This document shows, in pieces, positions 20,587-30,256 of a DNA stretch of 33,948 bases (its first letter is position 1; the number at the start of each line of letters is the position of its first letter). The stretch is from an uncultured Pelagibacteraceae bacterium. GTDB taxonomy: Bacteria; Pseudomonadota; Alphaproteobacteria; Pelagibacterales; Pelagibacteraceae. Below the pieces are notes generated by a model. That model was not told the DNA's origin, did not search any database, and was given only the letters and a program-made list of their open reading frames with translations. The stretch spans positions 1 to 33,948 of the forward strand of contig CACGMG010000009.1 in NCBI GenBank assembly GCA_902574045.1, read 5' to 3'. Position numbers and translations under genes: made by a program.

Positions 20587-23235
20587 TTAATTAATACTTG
20601 ATACAATACTTCTTAATTTTTCATCTTCAATAGTTAATTCTTTAATTAAATTTTTATCATTTTGAACAATCTCTCTGGGCGCATTCGTCACATAAGCCTT
20701 GTTTTTAAGCTTATTATTAAGGCTAGAAATTTGTTTATTTATGCTTTCTATTTTTTGTAAAATTCTTTCTTTTTGTGACTGAAGATCAATATCTTCATTA
20801 AATTTAAGAGAAATTTTTTCTTTTAACACTATAATATCAATAGAATTATTATCACTCGTTCTATTTTCCAAAATTCCATTAATTCTACCGACTTGTTTTA
20901 TCAAATTTAGATTTGCATTAATTATTCTTTTAAGTTTTCCAGATTTTTCAGGAAAAGAAATATCACAAAAGAGTTTAGGTTTAATCTTAAGTTCAGCCTT
21001 GGTAGACCTTATGTTTGAAATTAACTCAATTAAATCACTAATATCATTTCGATCATTGTTCATCTTTTTTAGAATTTTATGATTAGGCCAAGAAGATGAT
21101 ATTAAATTATCTTTAAAAACTACTCTATAGTTATTTTTTGCCCATACAGATTCTGTAAAAAAGGGTATGAATGGATGTAATATCTTCAGAATATTGGCCA
21201 TAATGAATGAAGAAAAAACTCTCGCTTCTTTAATTTCATCTTTATTTTTAGAGCTAAAAATTGGCTTTAGGAATTCTAAATACCAATCACAGTATGAATG
21301 CCATACAAATTGGTAAACATATTTAGCGGCTTCGTCAAATCTGAAAATTTCAAGATTTTTTGACACTAAATTTTGGGTCTTAATAAATTCATTAAATATC
21401 CATAGATTAACTGGAAGTTTTAATGAATTCAGATTAATTTCTTTATCTAATTTACAGTCATTTAACTTTAAAAAATTATTAGCACTCCAAATTTTTGTTA
21501 TAAAATTTCTGTTTCCTGTAACCCTATCTTTTGATAATTTTACATCTCTGCCTGGGGAGGCCATCGAAATTAATGTAAATCTTAAACTATCAGCTCCATA
21601 TTCATTAATTAATTCAAGAGGATCAATTACATTTCCTTTAGACTTAGACATTTTTTGACCCTTTTCATCTCTAACTAAAGCATGAACGTATACTTTCTGA
21701 AATGGAGTATGTTTGTTAAAATAATTTCCCATCATTAACATTCGAGCTACCCAGAAAAAAATTATATCAAATCCCGTGACAAGAACTGAAGTTGGATAAA
21801 ATTTAGAAAGTTCTTTTGTTTTATTCGGCCAACCTAATGTAGCAAACGGCCATAAAGCAGATGAAAACCAGGTATCCAAAACATCTGTTTCTTGTTTTAG
21901 ATTAAATTTTTTATTTTTGTTTTTTTTCTTTGCTAAAACCAATGCGTCTTTCTTGTTTTTAGCTACAAAGATATTGCCGTTATTATCATACCAAGCGGGA
22001 ATTCGATGACCCCACCAAATTTGTCTTGATATGCACCAAGGCTCAATATTTTTCATCCATTGAAAAAATGTTTTAGACCAATTATTTGGAAAAAAAGAAG
22101 TTTTTCCTTTTTTAACAATTTGAATTGGTTTTTTAGATAATTCCTTTGCGTTAAGAAACCATTGCTCTGTTAAAAGTGGCTCTATGATAGTGTTTGACCT
22201 GTCTCCATAAGGCACCTTATTTTTAATGTTTTCAATTTTAATAAGATTTCCATTTTCTTTTAACTTTTTCACTAAAATTTTTCTTGCCTCAAACCTATCA
22301 AAGCTTATTAAATCTTTAATTCCGTTTTTGTTAATTTTTCCATCTTTTTCGAAAATATTTATGACTTTTAGTTTATTTCTTTTGCCTACTTCATAATCGT
22401 TAAAATCATGAGCTGGTGTTATTTTGACAGCTCCTGTGCCTTGTTCAGGGTCAGCATAATGATCACCTATAATTTTAACAGTTCTGTTTACTAATGGAAT
22501 TTTCACGTATTTGCCTATTAAGTCTAAATATCTATTGTCTTTAGGATTTACTGCAACAGCTGTGTCTCCCATCATTGTCTCAGGTCTCGTAGTGGCAATT
22601 GTTATTTTTTTACTTGTATTCTCAATATCGTAATTAATATAGTATAATTGAGATTGTACATCTTTTTGTACCACCTCAAGATCTGAAATGGCCGTTTGTA
22701 ATTGGGTATCCCAATTAACTAATTTTTTATCTTTATAAATTAATTTTTTGTTGTAAAGATCAACAAATACTTTTATCACTGCATCGGAAATATCCTTATC
22801 CATAGTAAATCTAGTTCTTGACCAGTCGCAAGAGCAACCTAGTTTTTTTAGTTGTTCAAGAATAATTCCACCGGACTCATCTTTCCAATCCCATACTTTT
22901 TTAATAAAATCATCTCTACCGAGATCGTCTTTTTTAATTCCTTCTTTTTCAAGATTTTTCTCTACAACAGCTTGAGTCGCGATACCAGCATGATCTGTTC
23001 CTGCTTGCCAAAGTGTTTCGAGCCCTTTCATTCGATTAAATCTAATTAAAACATCTTGTAAACTGTTGTTCAATGCATGACCCATATGAAGTCTGCCTGT
23101 TATATTTGGAGGAGGTATAACGATAGAGAATTTTTTATTAGACTTATTTTTCTTTGGTTTAAAACAGCCTTTTTTTATCCAAAAATCAGATATTTTTTTT
23201 TCTTCCTGAATATGGTCGTATTTTTTAAATTCCAT
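20587..23235 (-). CDS. valS: Valine--tRNA ligase
   Basis: [21 protein letters not shown] (HIGH), [17 protein letters not shown] (KMSKS), C-terminal coiled coil. Confidence 0.98.
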   Translation of the reverse strand: MEFKKYDHIQEEKKISDFWIKKGCFKPKKNKSNKKFSIVIPPPNITGRLHMGHALNNSLQDVLIRFNRMKGLETLWQAGTDHAGIATQAVVEKNLEKEGIKKDDLGRDDFIKKVWDWKDESGGIILEQLKKLGCSCDWSRTRFTMDKDISDAVIKVFVDLYNKKLIYKDKKLVNWDTQLQTAISDLEVVQKDVQSQLYYINYDIENTSKKITIATTRPETMMGDTAVAVNPKDNRYLDLIGKYVKIPLVNRTVKIIGDHYADPEQGTGAVKITPAHDFNDYEVGKRNKLKVINIFEKDGKINKNGIKDLISFDRFEARKILVKKLKENGNLIKIENIKNKVPYGDRSNTIIEPLLTEQWFLNAKELSKKPIQIVKKGKTSFFPNNWSKTFFQWMKNIEPWCISRQIWWGHRIPAWYDNNGNIFVAKNKKDALVLAKKKNKNKKFNLKQETDVLDTWFSSALWPFATLGWPNKTKELSKFYPTSVLVTGFDIIFFWVARMLMMGNYFNKHTPFQKVYVHALVRDEKGQKMSKSKGNVIDPLELINEYGADSLRFTLISMASPGRDVKLSKDRVTGNRNFITKIWSANNFLKLNDCKLDKEINLNSLKLPVNLWIFNEFIKTQNLVSKNLEIFRFDEAAKYVYQFVWHSYCDWYLEFLKPIFSSKNKDEIKEARVFSSFIMANILKILHPFIPFFTESVWAKNNYRVVFKDNLISSSWPNHKILKKMNNDRNDISDLIELISNIRSTKAELKIKPKLFCDISFPEKSGKLKRIINANLNLIKQVGRINGILENRTSDNNSIDIIVLKEKISLKFNEDIDLQSQKERILQKIESINKQISSLNNKLKNKAYVTNAPREIVQNDKNLIKELTIEDEKLRSIVSSIN

Positions 23236-23349
23236 TTTATTTGATTAATTTAATATTACTTTATATCAAATGAACAAAAACCTAAAAGGGATAGATTTCG
23301 CTTTATTGAAGTACTTAAATGCTTTAAATAGTTTTTAAAGGTTATTATT

Positions 23350-23423
23350 GGCCACGTGGCGGAATGGTTACGCAGAGGATTGCAAATCCTTTTATCCCAG
23401 TTCGATTCTGGGCGTGGCCTCCA
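23350..23423 (+). tRNA. tRNA-Cys (GCA)
   Basis: Acceptor stem GGCCACG/CGTGGCC, anticodon loop TTGCAAA, T-loop GTTCGATTC, encoded CCA. Confidence 0.95.
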
Positions 23424-23469
23424 ATAAATCTGTTGTTTTATGAATTTAAAAAAAGTATGTTATTTTTAT

Positions 23470-23545
23470 TCCTCGGTAGCTCAGTTGGTAGAGCAGTTGA
23501 CTGTTAATCAATTGGTCGCAGGTTCGAGTCCTGCCCGAGGAGCCA
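23470..23545 (+). tRNA. tRNA-Asn (GTT)
   Basis: Acceptor stem TCCTCGG/CCGAGGA, anticodon loop CTGTTAA, T-loop GTTCGAGTC, encoded CCA. Confidence 0.95.
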
Positions 23546-23564
23546 TAAATCAAATAATTGTTAG

Positions 23565-23939
23565 CTAACCTACTCGTTCAAATTTGCTGGTATTATTTAA
23601 TATTTGAAGAATTTTTTCTTTTTGTAACTTTGATAAAGATGAAAAAGTTCTACTTAAAAATGAATAGTTTAAATCGTCGTTTGAATTTACAGTGGCATCA
23701 TTTTCATTCACATCCTTAAATTCTCTAAAATCCTCAAAAAAATAAATTATAGGAACCTTTAGAAATTGAGCAAGTTGCATTAATCTATTTGAACTAACAC
23801 CATTAGTGCCTTTTTCGTATTTTTGTATTTGTTGAAATGTAACGTTAATAGCTTGAGCTACTTTAGTTTGAGTTAATCCCAGAGAAAGTCTACGAATTCT
23901 TAGTTTTTTTCCTAAATGTTTATTAAAATTGTCTTCCAC
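23565..23939 (-). CDS. XRE-family helix-turn-helix transcriptional regulator (GTG start)
   Basis: LGKKLRIRRLSLGLTQTKVAQAINVTFQQIQKYEKGTNGVSSNRLMQLAQFLKVPIIYFFEDF; GGAG SD-like sequence upstream of the GTG. Confidence 0.9.
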   Translation of the reverse strand: MEDNFNKHLGKKLRIRRLSLGLTQTKVAQAINVTFQQIQKYEKGTNGVSSNRLMQLAQFLKVPIIYFFEDFREFKDVNENDATVNSNDDLNYSFLSRTFSSLSKLQKEKILQILNNTSKFERVG

Positions 23940-24101
23940 CAGATCTCCCTATTTTTATTAATACAACCCTAAAATTTTGTTTTTGGCAACAGTAAAAGTT
24001 CATTTCGGGTGAAAAAAAATTGACCTTTTTTTGCTATAAAAAGACTTAAAAGTTAATATTTTTAGTTGACTTATTTAAAAAAAATTTGGATCAAAATACA
24101 A

Positions 24102-24782
24102 CTATTTATAAGTTTTAATCCTGTATTCCCAATATCCTGTTTTATCAAATGCTGCTTTCACCCAGAGAAATGTGTTCTCATCATACCAGATATCTGTATT
24201 CAATCTTTTACTTTCTGGTAACGTCTTATCAGATGATTTAAAATTAAAATGTAGTGTTTTAAATGTTTTTTCTCCAATAGTTATTTCTTCTTTACCAATA
24301 AATGTTACTTTTTGCTCAATTACTCTTCCAGAAATAGCGCTAATTTGTGCTTTTGCCTTAACAATTTCATGATTCCACCATGTCCCAATAATATTTTCAG
24401 CACTAGTTTTACCCTTGAAAGAGGATCCGTCAACAATCAAGTCTTCATTTTCGTCAATGCTAATATTCACATATTTTTCTTTTTTATTTTGATTTGTTTT
24501 AGAGGAAAAACTAAAGAATTGATCTTTTTTATACTTTTCTTCACTTTCAGCATAATATTTATATAAATCTACTCCTAATTTAGTTATTTTGAAATTTACT
24601 TCACTTTTGACAGTCAGCATTCCACCTTTTCTGATAAAATCATATTTATGATAACCAATTAATTTATTATTTCTAAATAATTCGTATTCCAGATAATTGA
24701 AATTTGCATAATGCTTAACGTGAGGCATAACTGGATTGTAAAAAAAGGATAAAATTACAATTGAAAGAATTATTTTTTTCAT
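24102..24782 (-). CDS. Exported protein of unknown function, DUF6134/DUF3108-like
   Basis: N-terminal signal sequence (MKKIILSIVILSFFYNPVMP), then a beta-rich domain with YELFRNNKLIGYHKYDF and LNTDIWYDENTFLWVKAAF. Confidence 0.65.
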   Translation of the reverse strand: MKKIILSIVILSFFYNPVMPHVKHYANFNYLEYELFRNNKLIGYHKYDFIRKGGMLTVKSEVNFKITKLGVDLYKYYAESEEKYKKDQFFSFSSKTNQNKKEKYVNISIDENEDLIVDGSSFKGKTSAENIIGTWWNHEIVKAKAQISAISGRVIEQKVTFIGKEEITIGEKTFKTLHFNFKSSDKTLPESKRLNTDIWYDENTFLWVKAAFDKTGYWEYRIKTYK

Positions 24783-24794
24783 ATATTTTTGATT

Positions 24795-25790
24795 ATGGAA
24801 AATAACAATGTTATTTCACGTATTGGAAATACACCATTAGTAAGATTAAAACAAGCCTCAGAATTAACAGGATGTGATATCTACGGAAAAGCTGAATATT
24901 TTAACCCTGGTGAATCTGTTAAAGACAGGGCAGCACTTTTTATAGTCGAAGATGCAATTAAAAAAAAACTGATAACAAAAGGTGGGACAATAGTTGAAGG
25001 TACTGCTGGAAATACCGGCATTGGTTTAGCTATAGTTTGTAAAGAATATGAATTAAAACTAAAAATAATCATTCCAAAAACTCAGTCGATTGAAAAAAAA
25101 GAAACATTAAAAAAATTAGGAGCTGAATTAATTGAAGTAGATGCAGTACCTTATTCAAACCCTTTAAACTACATAAAACAATCGAAAAAAATTGCTGAAG
25201 ATCTTAATAAAAAAAATAAAAATGGTGTTTTTTGGGCTAATCAATTTGATAACGTGGTTAATACAGAGGCACATATTAAAACCACCTCTGAAGAAATTTG
25301 GAGCCAGACAGCAGGAAAAGTTGACGGTTTTACTTGCTCGGTAGGTACTGGTGGTACTTTATCTGGTGTATCAATAGGGCTTAAAAGTAAAAATAAAGAT
25401 ATCAAAATTGCGTTATCAGATCCTATGGGTTCTTCTTTATATTCTTACATAAAAAATAACAAGTTAGAAAACACTGGAAGTTCAATTACTGAAGGTATAG
25501 GCACTGGACGTATAACAAAAAATTTTGAAAAAGCTATTATTGATGAAGCTTTTCAGACTGACGATTCAGAAGCTTTAAATATTGTATACGATTTAATTAA
25601 AAAACAGAAAATAATTTTAGGAGGCTCATCAGGAATTAATATAGCTGGAGCTATAAAATTAGCAAAAAAAATGGGCCCTGGTAAAACTATAGTAACAATA
25701 CTTTGCGATCATGGTAAAAGATATGCTAGTAAGATTTTTAATAAAGAGTTTTTAAAAAGTAAAAATCTCCCAATTCCCGATTGGTTATAA
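24795..25790 (+). CDS. cysK: Cysteine synthase A (ORF track begins at TTG 24789; ATG at 24795 preferred)
   Basis: [25 protein letters not shown] (PLP Lys), [21 protein letters not shown]. Confidence 0.92.
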   Translation: MENNNVISRIGNTPLVRLKQASELTGCDIYGKAEYFNPGESVKDRAALFIVEDAIKKKLITKGGTIVEGTAGNTGIGLAIVCKEYELKLKIIIPKTQSIEKKETLKKLGAELIEVDAVPYSNPLNYIKQSKKIAEDLNKKNKNGVFWANQFDNVVNTEAHIKTTSEEIWSQTAGKVDGFTCSVGTGGTLSGVSIGLKSKNKDIKIALSDPMGSSLYSYIKNNKLENTGSSITEGIGTGRITKNFEKAIIDEAFQTDDSEALNIVYDLIKKQKIILGGSSGINIAGAIKLAKKMGPGKTIVTILCDHGKRYASKIFNKEFLKSKNLPIPDWL

Positions 25791-26516
25791 AATTTGACTT
25801 AAAAAAAGCTTTGTTCTATCTGATTGTGGATTATCAAAAAAATCTTTGGTTTTAGCTTTTTCAACTATTCTACCTTCATCCATAAAAATCATATTGTCTG
25901 CTACTTCTTTAGCAAATCCCATTTCATGGGTAACAACGATCATTGTCATTCCCGCTTTAGCCAAATCTACCATTGAGTCTAATACCTCTTTTATCATTTC
26001 TGGATCTAATGCTGATGTAGGTTCATCGAATAACATTATTTTTGGTTCCATACACAGAGCTCTTGCTAGCGCTGATCTTTGCTGTTGACCTCCAGAAAGC
26101 TGGCCTGGAAATTTTTTTGCTTGATCTGCAATTTGAACTTTTTCTAAATTCCTCATAGCAATTTCTTCAGCTTGTTTTTTAGGCAATTTTTTTACCCATA
26201 TTGGAGCTAATGTGCAATTATCTAAAATTGATAAATGTGGAAATAAATTAAATTGTTGAAATACCATTCCAACTTCAGCCCTTATTTGTTCAATATCTTT
26301 TGTATTGTCAGAAATTTCTTTCCCATCAACTATAATTTCACCTTCTTGATGTTCCTCTAGACGATTAATACATCTAATTAGTGTTGATTTTCCTGAGCCA
26401 GATGGTCCACAAATAACAATTTTTTCTTGCTGATTAACCTCTAAACTCACATCTTTTAAAGCTTGAAATTTATCAAACCATTTATTTACGTTTTTTAATT
26501 CAATAATTTTACTCAT
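25785..26516 (-). CDS. aapP: General L-amino acid ABC transporter ATP-binding protein (AapP/YhdZ-like)
   Basis: [46 protein letters not shown]; last gene of the aap cluster. Confidence 0.93.
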   Translation of the reverse strand: MSKIIELKNVNKWFDKFQALKDVSLEVNQQEKIVICGPSGSGKSTLIRCINRLEEHQEGEIIVDGKEISDNTKDIEQIRAEVGMVFQQFNLFPHLSILDNCTLAPIWVKKLPKKQAEEIAMRNLEKVQIADQAKKFPGQLSGGQQQRSALARALCMEPKIMLFDEPTSALDPEMIKEVLDSMVDLAKAGMTMIVVTHEMGFAKEVADNMIFMDEGRIVEKAKTKDFFDNPQSDRTKLFLSQIL

Positions 26517-26520
26517 ATTT

Positions 26521-27777
26521 TTATCTCTCTGTACTTAATTTTTTCTCTAAATTTTGACTATATCTACTCATAGCATAACAAATAATCCAGAAAACTAAAC
26601 CTGCAAATACGTAGCCCTCCATGGCCATACCTAGCCATTTTGGATTAGTTTTTGCCAAATTTACCATTCCTGCTAGTTCTAGTAATCCAACAACAAAAAT
26701 TAGAGGAGTATCTTTTACAAGCGCTAAGAAAGTATTAGCTATCCCAGGTATTACTAATTTTAAAGCTTGAGGTAATATAATAAGAAAATGCATCCTCCAA
26801 TATCCCATTCCTAAAGATTTTGCGGCCTCATATTGTCCTTTTGGAAGAGCTTGCAGCCCCCCTCTAATGACCTCAGCCATGTAGGCTGCTTCAAATAGAG
26901 TGATAGCTATTAAAACTCTAATTAATTTGTCAACATACGTACCGTCAGGTAAAAACATTGGAAACATTACTGCTGACATAAATAAAACAGTTATAAGGGG
27001 AACACCTCTCCATAGCTCTATAAAACCAATAGAGGTATACCTAATGGCCGGTAAACTTGATCTTCTACCTAGGGCTAAAAACATTCCTATGGGAAAACAC
27101 AATATTAAAGCAAAAGCAGATACTATAAATGTTAAAGATAACCCTCCCCAAGCGCCTGTCTCAACATATTTAAGACCAAAATCGCCTCCTGATATGAGCT
27201 TGAGCCCAATAATAGGATATACAAAAAGTAAAAAAATTAATAAGTATTTTTTAATTTTTAAAGGAACAAAAAAGGATGCGCCTACTAAACTAAATAACAA
27301 TATAAAAGCTGAATTTATTCGCCATTGTTCAGCATCTGGATACATTCCGTAAACAAATCTATTAAACCAAACCTTTACAAAAACCCAGCAAGCGCCACTA
27401 CCAGTGCAATCTTCTTTTGAATTTCCAGAAAAATTAGCGTCAAAAAAGAACCAGTTTAATATTGGTGGAATATATTTTATTAGAGTAAAAATTACTATTA
27501 AAGTTAAAATGGCGTTGAAATTAGTTGAATTAAAATTGGTATTAATTTTATCTAATAGTTTATTGCCACTAAACTCTATTCTTATGAAATATAGTCCAAT
27601 GGTTCCTAAGATTAATGGGGCAAAATAACTTAATTTACTTGGTAAAAAACCTGTAAAATTTAGATTTAAAAATGTATTTAATAAAACATCTAAAAAACTA
27701 ATAAAAATAAAGAAACCACCAAAAATTACAAAACTGGTTAAATTTTCTTTTGATGGTTTCATTAAAATTTTTTTCAT
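26521..27777 (-). CDS. aapM: General L-amino acid ABC transporter permease (AapM/YhdY-like)
   Basis: [50 protein letters not shown]. Confidence 0.92.
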   Translation of the reverse strand: MKKILMKPSKENLTSFVIFGGFFIFISFLDVLLNTFLNLNFTGFLPSKLSYFAPLILGTIGLYFIRIEFSGNKLLDKINTNFNSTNFNAILTLIVIFTLIKYIPPILNWFFFDANFSGNSKEDCTGSGACWVFVKVWFNRFVYGMYPDAEQWRINSAFILLFSLVGASFFVPLKIKKYLLIFLLFVYPIIGLKLISGGDFGLKYVETGAWGGLSLTFIVSAFALILCFPIGMFLALGRRSSLPAIRYTSIGFIELWRGVPLITVLFMSAVMFPMFLPDGTYVDKLIRVLIAITLFEAAYMAEVIRGGLQALPKGQYEAAKSLGMGYWRMHFLIILPQALKLVIPGIANTFLALVKDTPLIFVVGLLELAGMVNLAKTNPKWLGMAMEGYVFAGLVFWIICYAMSRYSQNLEKKLSTER

Positions 27778-28955
27778 TATTTTTCCTTGATAGCTATTTT
27801 TTTATTATACCAATTCATAAAAACAGAAATAGATAAACTAAGAGATAAATATGTAAGCATTGTAATTGAAATAATTTCGATAGCTCTGCCTGTTTGCATT
27901 AAAGCAGTTCCTGCAAAAACTAGAACTATATCTGGATAAGCTATTGCTGCAGCTAAAGACGAATTTTTTGTTAAGTTCAAATATTGGTTAGTCGTTGGCG
28001 GTATTATTATTCTTAACGCTTGAGGCATTACTACTAATTTTAAAATTTGGGCTTTAGTTAAACCTATTGATGCAGCAGCTTCTTTTTGTCCTTTGTTTAC
28101 ACCAAGTATACCAGCTCTTACATTTTCTGCTATGAAAGTTGCTGTATACATTGACAGAGCTAAAGCTAAAGATATTAATTCAGGTATAATGCTTACCCCC
28201 CCTTTATATACATAAACTGTTGTAGATAATTGTTCTAGCTCTGGTATTTGGAATGACAAACTAACTCCACCAATTAAAAAAGTTAACAAAGGAAGACCAA
28301 CTAATAATCCTAAAGAAACATAAAAAGTTGGTAGTTGTTTTCCAAATTCATCTCTTTGCTTTCTTGCATATCTAGAAAAAAAAATTATTGAAATAGTAGC
28401 TAAAATAATTGAATAAAAGAAAATTGAAAAATTAGTCCAAATAAATTTTGGTACATACCAACCTTTTACATTTAAAAAACTAATATCATAAAAATTAATT
28501 GAGTCTACTGTTAGAGGTAGTGCTCTTAGAGCAGCAAAATACCAAAAAAATATTTGTAATATTAGAGGAATATTTCTAAAAATCTCTACATACCATTCTG
28601 CAGACTTAGCTATTAGGTAATTTTGAGATAATCTTCCTATTCCAACTGTAACTCCTAATAATGTTGCAAAAAATATACCTATAGATGAAACTAAGATTGT
28701 ATTTAACAATCCAACTAAAAATGCTCTAGCGTAGGAATGAGATCCATCATAATCAATTAGAGAAAATGTAATGTCAAAAGAAGATTCTTGTGAAAGAAAG
28801 CCAAATCCAAAGGAAATTCCTCTGTTTCCCATATTGTCTTGAGCATTAATAGTGAAGTATATAATTACTAGTACTAGAAATAAAATTGTTAAAATTTGAG
28901 GAATTAAATCCTTATTTTTATTACTCAAATCTATTTTAAAATTTTTTAAATTCAT
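27777..28955 (-). CDS. aapQ: General L-amino acid ABC transporter permease (AapQ/YhdX-like)
   Basis: EIFRNIPLILQIFFWYFAAL, AENVRAGILGVNKGQKEAAASIGLTKAQ. Confidence 0.92.
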   Translation of the reverse strand: MNLKNFKIDLSNKNKDLIPQILTILFLVLVIIYFTINAQDNMGNRGISFGFGFLSQESSFDITFSLIDYDGSHSYARAFLVGLLNTILVSSIGIFFATLLGVTVGIGRLSQNYLIAKSAEWYVEIFRNIPLILQIFFWYFAALRALPLTVDSINFYDISFLNVKGWYVPKFIWTNFSIFFYSIILATISIIFFSRYARKQRDEFGKQLPTFYVSLGLLVGLPLLTFLIGGVSLSFQIPELEQLSTTVYVYKGGVSIIPELISLALALSMYTATFIAENVRAGILGVNKGQKEAAASIGLTKAQILKLVVMPQALRIIIPPTTNQYLNLTKNSSLAAAIAYPDIVLVFAGTALMQTGRAIEIISITMLTYLSLSLSISVFMNWYNKKIAIKEK

Positions 28956-28978
28956 TAATTGAAATATAATTTAGAATA

Positions 28979-29010
28979 AAAAAAAGGGCCAGATAAATCC
29001 AGCCCTTTTT
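28979..29010 (-). terminator. Intrinsic terminator/attenuator-like hairpin between aapJ and aapQ
   Basis: Minus-strand AAAAAGGGC-TGGATTTATCTG-GCCCTTTTTTT: 9-bp perfect stem (extendable through G-U pairs) followed by a T tract, just after the aapJ stop. Confidence 0.8.
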
Positions 29011-29024
29011 AATTTTAACAGCAA

Positions 29025-30071
29025 TTATCTTGCTGGTGGTACGTAAAGTATTCCACCTTTTGTCCATAATTCATTTGGACCCCTGTTTGGCAATATATTT
29101 GTGTCAGCTATATGTTTTTTGTAGCTTTCACCATAGTTACCAACTTGCTCGATAATTCTTAAGCTCCACTCATTATCAAGACCAAAAGCAGCACCTAATT
29201 CACCTTCAGCTCCAACTAATCTTTTAATAGCTGGGTTATCTGAGTCTTTCAGGCTTGAAGCGTTTGATGAGTTAACACCATATTCTTCTGCTTCGATCAT
29301 TGCGTTAAGAGACCATCTCACAATATCTTCCCACACTGAGTCACCTTGTCTTACAACAGGACCTAGTGGTTCTTTAGAAATTGTTTCTGGCAATACTTTG
29401 TGATCATCCGGTGCACTCAATTTTGTTCTTTGAGCAGCTAAACCAGATTTATCAGTTGTATAAGTATCACATCTTCCAGCGTCATAAGCTTGAACAACTT
29501 CGTCTGCTTTTTCAAACGCAATTGGTTCATACTTAATATTCTTAGAATTAAAGAAGTCTCTCATGTTTAGCTCTGTAGTCGTACCTGTATTTGTACAAGC
29601 AGATATACCGTCTCTGAAATCATTTACTGAGTTGATACCAGAATTTTTTCTAACCATGAAACCTTGACCATCATAAAAGTTTACACCAACAAAAGTTAAA
29701 CCTATGTCAGCATCTCTTGATAATGTCCAAGTTGTGTTACGTGCTAGTACATCGATTTCACCTGATGTTAAAGCAGTGAATCTTTCTTTAGCACTTAATG
29801 GAGTATATTTAACTTTGTCAGCATCACCTAAAACAGCAGCTGCAACAGCTCTACATACATCAACATCTATACCAGTCCAATTTCCAGACTCATCAGCATT
29901 TGAGAATCCTGGAAGTCCTTGTGAAACTCCACATTTCACAAAACCGGCTTTTTTAGTGTTGTCTAAAGTTTTAGATTTTTTTGATCCAGATCCTCCGCCA
30001 CCTTGGCCACAAGCCACAAGCAAAGAAGAAGCAAGAACAACTAAAATCCAAGTCTTAATTGATTTAATCAT
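29025..30071 (-). CDS. aapJ: General L-amino acid ABC transporter substrate-binding protein (AapJ/YhdW-like), predicted lipoprotein
   Basis: KKAGFVKCGVSQGLPGFSNADESGNWTGIDVDVCRAVAAAVLGD; lipobox LLVAC followed by a GQGGGGSGSKKSK linker. Confidence 0.93.
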   Translation of the reverse strand: MIKSIKTWILVVLASSLLVACGQGGGGSGSKKSKTLDNTKKAGFVKCGVSQGLPGFSNADESGNWTGIDVDVCRAVAAAVLGDADKVKYTPLSAKERFTALTSGEIDVLARNTTWTLSRDADIGLTFVGVNFYDGQGFMVRKNSGINSVNDFRDGISACTNTGTTTELNMRDFFNSKNIKYEPIAFEKADEVVQAYDAGRCDTYTTDKSGLAAQRTKLSAPDDHKVLPETISKEPLGPVVRQGDSVWEDIVRWSLNAMIEAEEYGVNSSNASSLKDSDNPAIKRLVGAEGELGAAFGLDNEWSLRIIEQVGNYGESYKKHIADTNILPNRGPNELWTKGGILYVPPAR

Positions 30072-30140
30072 AATTTATGATTTCCTCTCTTTTTTTCTTA
30101 TTGTTAACAATATTTTTGAAAATTTATTTCAAAACAATTT

Positions 30141-30169
30141 ATTATGGATTAATCTAAGTTGGTGCACAA
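30141..30169 (-). promoter_or_regulatory. Candidate sigma70-type promoter upstream of aapJ
   Basis: Minus strand TTGTGC-N17-CATAAT: good -10 (5/6), weak -35 (3/6), correct spacing. Confidence 0.35.
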
Positions 30170-30192
30170 TATGATTTATTATTACATTGAGA

Positions 30193-30214
30193 CTTCTAGA
30201 AGCACTAGATCTAG
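30193..30214. promoter_or_regulatory. Two adjacent perfect 10-bp palindromes (CTTCTAGAAG-CA-CTAGATCTAG) upstream of aapJ
   Basis: Read directly in the zapE-aapJ intergenic region. Confidence 0.4.
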
Positions 30215-30256
30215 ATGTTTATCAATATTCAAGGACAGATATATAATAAAACAACC

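Noticed and set aside
23236-23349. Promoter-like TTGAAG-N17-TAGTTT upstream of tRNA-Cys
   Set aside because: Poor -10 match; such matches are expected by chance in this AT-rich sequence.
23350-23545. tRNA-Cys/tRNA-Asn pair as an integration hotspot
   Set aside because: No integrase, no duplicated tRNA 3' end and no foreign-looking genes nearby.
23565-24782. XRE regulator plus neighbouring DUF gene as a toxin-antitoxin or defence module
   Set aside because: Separated by 162 bp; the neighbour is an exported beta-rich protein, not a toxin family; the regulator looks like a stand-alone XRE protein.
26900-27628. Two plus-strand ORFs (150 and 74 aa)
   Set aside because: Antisense to aapM with no domain signal.
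29704-30174. 156-aa plus-strand ORF
   Set aside because: Antisense to the aapJ N-terminus and promoter; shadow ORF.
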